From positions 124,001 through 188,000 of the forward strand of contig NZ_BOML01000059.1 in the NCBI RefSeq assembly GCF_016862175.1: DNA of 64,000 bases. The letters are read 5' to 3'. The DNA comes from Paractinoplanes durhamensis (GTDB taxonomy: Bacteria; Actinomycetota; Actinomycetes; Mycobacteriales; Micromonosporaceae). The notes under the pieces were generated by a model that did no database searches, had not been told where the DNA came from, and saw only the letters and a list, made by a program, of their open reading frames with translations. This document shows, piece by piece, positions 62,727 through 64,000 of this stretch (its first letter is position 1; every line of letters begins with the position of its first letter). The translations under genes and the position numbers were made by a program.

Positions 62727-64000
62727 ATGATCAAGGAACTTGTCACGGTTCTTGTCCTCGTCGGCGCGCCGGCCTTGGTGAAGGCCGACGACTACACCTT
62801 TCAGCTGCTCGGCAAGGCCGCGCCGGACGAATGCTTCGCCGGCATCGGCAATCCCTATCCGTCCCGGCCGCCGTGCGCGCAGGGCCAGGCCAAGGTCAAC
62901 CAGTCGTACGTGTGGGGCCTGACCCGGGCCGGCGAGCAGGTGTGGTTCGGCACCGGCGCCAACGTGCACTGCCTGACCAGCGGCGGCTCGCTCGGCGAGG
63001 ACGATCCGGTGGTCAACGACGACTACGTCTGCGAGTACGGCGAGAGCCAGGTGGTCGCGAACCACCCGACCGTGCCCGGCGAACTCGGCGACGTCCGGCC
63101 GCCGCAGGTCTGGCTCTACGACACCGGCACCAAGGTGCTGACCGACGAGACCGCGGCGATCACCGGCGCGTCCACCGAGGACAACGCGCGGCTGCGCAAC
63201 ACGCTGGGCCTGCGGTCGGCGGGCAACCTCGACGGCGTGGTGCTGCTGGCCGGCCCGTCGCTCAGCAACACCCTCAACGTGTTCGCGTTCGACACCGCCA
63301 CCCGCCGCTTCCTCGGTTCGCGGACGCTCCTGCTCTACAGCAACGCGCGGACCTTCCTGGTCGCCGAGAACTCCCTCTACCTGGGCGTCGGCACCGGGCA
63401 GGGCGGCGGTCGCGGGGGAGCGGTGCTGCGCTGGGCCGGCAACCGGGCCACGCCGTTCACCTTCGACAAGGTCGGTGACCTGCCCGCCCAGGCCGCCGAC
63501 CTCGCCTACCTCGACGGCCGGATCTACGCGACCACCTGGAGCGCGGCCAACGCCACCACCATCGGCCGGCTCGCCGGGGTGTGGCGGAGCCCGGCGCTGC
63601 CGATCCGGGCCGGGCAGATCCGGCAGTGGACGCAGGTCTTCGACGCGAGCCGCTACGAGACCGACCCGCTCATCCGGACGACGTACGGCTTAGGCGGGGT
63701 TGCGGCTTTTGGTGGTTATCTCTATTGGGGCACCATGCATGTGCCGTTGCAGGCCTCCCTCGCCCACCAGGCTAAATACCCCCAGCCGACCGACGAGGCG
63801 GTGCGTCTGCAGGCCCGCAACACGCAGCGCGGCCTGAGCATCTGGCGCGGGAAAGACCTCGGAACCCCCAACCAGAAGATCGAGTTGCTGTACGGCGAGA
63901 GCACGCTCCCCGCCTACGCGCCGGAGACCGCGACCTGGTCGTCGGTGCCGACCGGATGGACGCCGCTGTACGGCCGCTCCGGCTTCGGCAACAGCCTCAA
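62727..64000 (+). CDS. secreted protein, beta-propeller-like, incomplete at window end
   Basis: The frame is open from ATG 62727 to the window end (at least 424 codons). A short signal peptide (KELVTVLVLVGAPALVKA) is followed by a Cys-containing segment (DECFAGIGNPYPSRPPCAQG). Repeating strands of about 45-50 residues then follow, with YVWGLTRAGEQVWFGTGANV, LYDTGTKVLTDET, LDGRIYATTWS and FGGYLYWGTM, as in secreted WD/kelch-like propellers. GGCGGGG before ATG 62727 decides the start over ATG 62706. A TTA codon occurs at 63690. Function unknown. Confidence 0.7.
   Translation, partial: MIKELVTVLVLVGAPALVKADDYTFQLLGKAAPDECFAGIGNPYPSRPPCAQGQAKVNQSYVWGLTRAGEQVWFGTGANVHCLTSGGSLGEDDPVVNDDYVCEYGESQVVANHPTVPGELGDVRPPQVWLYDTGTKVLTDETAAITGASTEDNARLRNTLGLRSAGNLDGVVLLAGPSLSNTLNVFAFDTATRRFLGSRTLLLYSNARTFLVAENSLYLGVGTGQGGGRGGAVLRWAGNRATPFTFDKVGDLPAQAADLAYLDGRIYATTWSAANATTIGRLAGVWRSPALPIRAGQIRQWTQVFDASRYETDPLIRTTYGLGGVAAFGGYLYWGTMHVPLQASLAHQAKYPQPTDEAVRLQARNTQRGLSIWRGKDLGTPNQKIELLYGESTLPAYAPETATWSSVPTGWTPLYGRSGFGNSL

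Overview
The window is GC-rich, densely coding DNA from a filamentous actinobacterium, most likely a Micromonosporaceae member close to Actinoplanes. This is inferred from strong third-position GC, GTG/TTG starts, leaderless-looking starts, AfsR/SARP regulators, a DUF574-type methyltransferase, rare TTA codons, and roadblock-type proteins. No rRNA, tRNA, CRISPR array, insertion sequence or prophage was seen.

Layout. 1-2.6 kb: end of a tRNA-dihydrouridine synthase, a DUF2786 protein and an MFS transporter whose 5' end is broken. 2.6-5.1 kb: a four-gene minus-strand operon of roadblock/LC7-like proteins with a DUF4388-like partner. 5.3-11 kb: a VOC protein, a chemoreceptor, dgt and dnaG. 11-13.6 kb: a drug/lipid-type ABC exporter. 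13.6-14.8 kb: a YihY/BrkB membrane protein. 15-24 kb: a sugar catabolic locus (ROK regulator, RbsABC-type importer, Gfo/Idh/MocA dehydrogenase, EboE-like protein and sugar-phosphate isomerase) interrupted by two 15-bp minisatellites. 24-30 kb: three secreted peptidases (M14, M1, and papain-like with IPT repeats). 30-36 kb: a fermentation module, with adhE divergent from pflB-pflA around a cluster of GG(G/T)CC palindromes. 36-38 kb: a small protein and a TIR-like protein in the same frame, separated by one TGA. 38-43 kb: a second ROK regulator divergent from a chvE-mmsA-mmsB multiple-monosaccharide importer. 43-48.7 kb: an atypical CorA protein, an APC permease, a caspase-like/EAD/GPP34 fusion and a truncated DUF5666-like protein. 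48.7-55.8 kb: an AfsR/SARP regulator, a GT-B-like protein, and an NB-ARC/TPR (NLR) gene next to a small putative effector that shares its amyloid-like motif. 56-64 kb: a mini-ORF with a clear terminator, a large M14 peptidase, a DUF574 methyltransferase, a DinB-like protein, a serine/threonine kinase and a secreted protein that runs off the window.

How the genes work together. Two sugar importers each sit with their own ROK regulator, and the first also has downstream oxidoreductase and isomerase genes. AdhE, PflB and PflA form a mixed-acid/ethanol fermentation unit that appears to be controlled from one shared intergenic region.

The most interesting part is 36-56 kb. It holds three predicted conflict or regulated-cell-death proteins: a TIR-like protein, a pseudo-caspase fused to an effector-associated domain and a GOLPH3-like domain, and an NLR with a neighbouring effector. 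The NLR and effector carry matching N-...SG-...-VQA-...-I-x-GG-[VI]-x-F motifs, as expected for amyloid-templated signalling.
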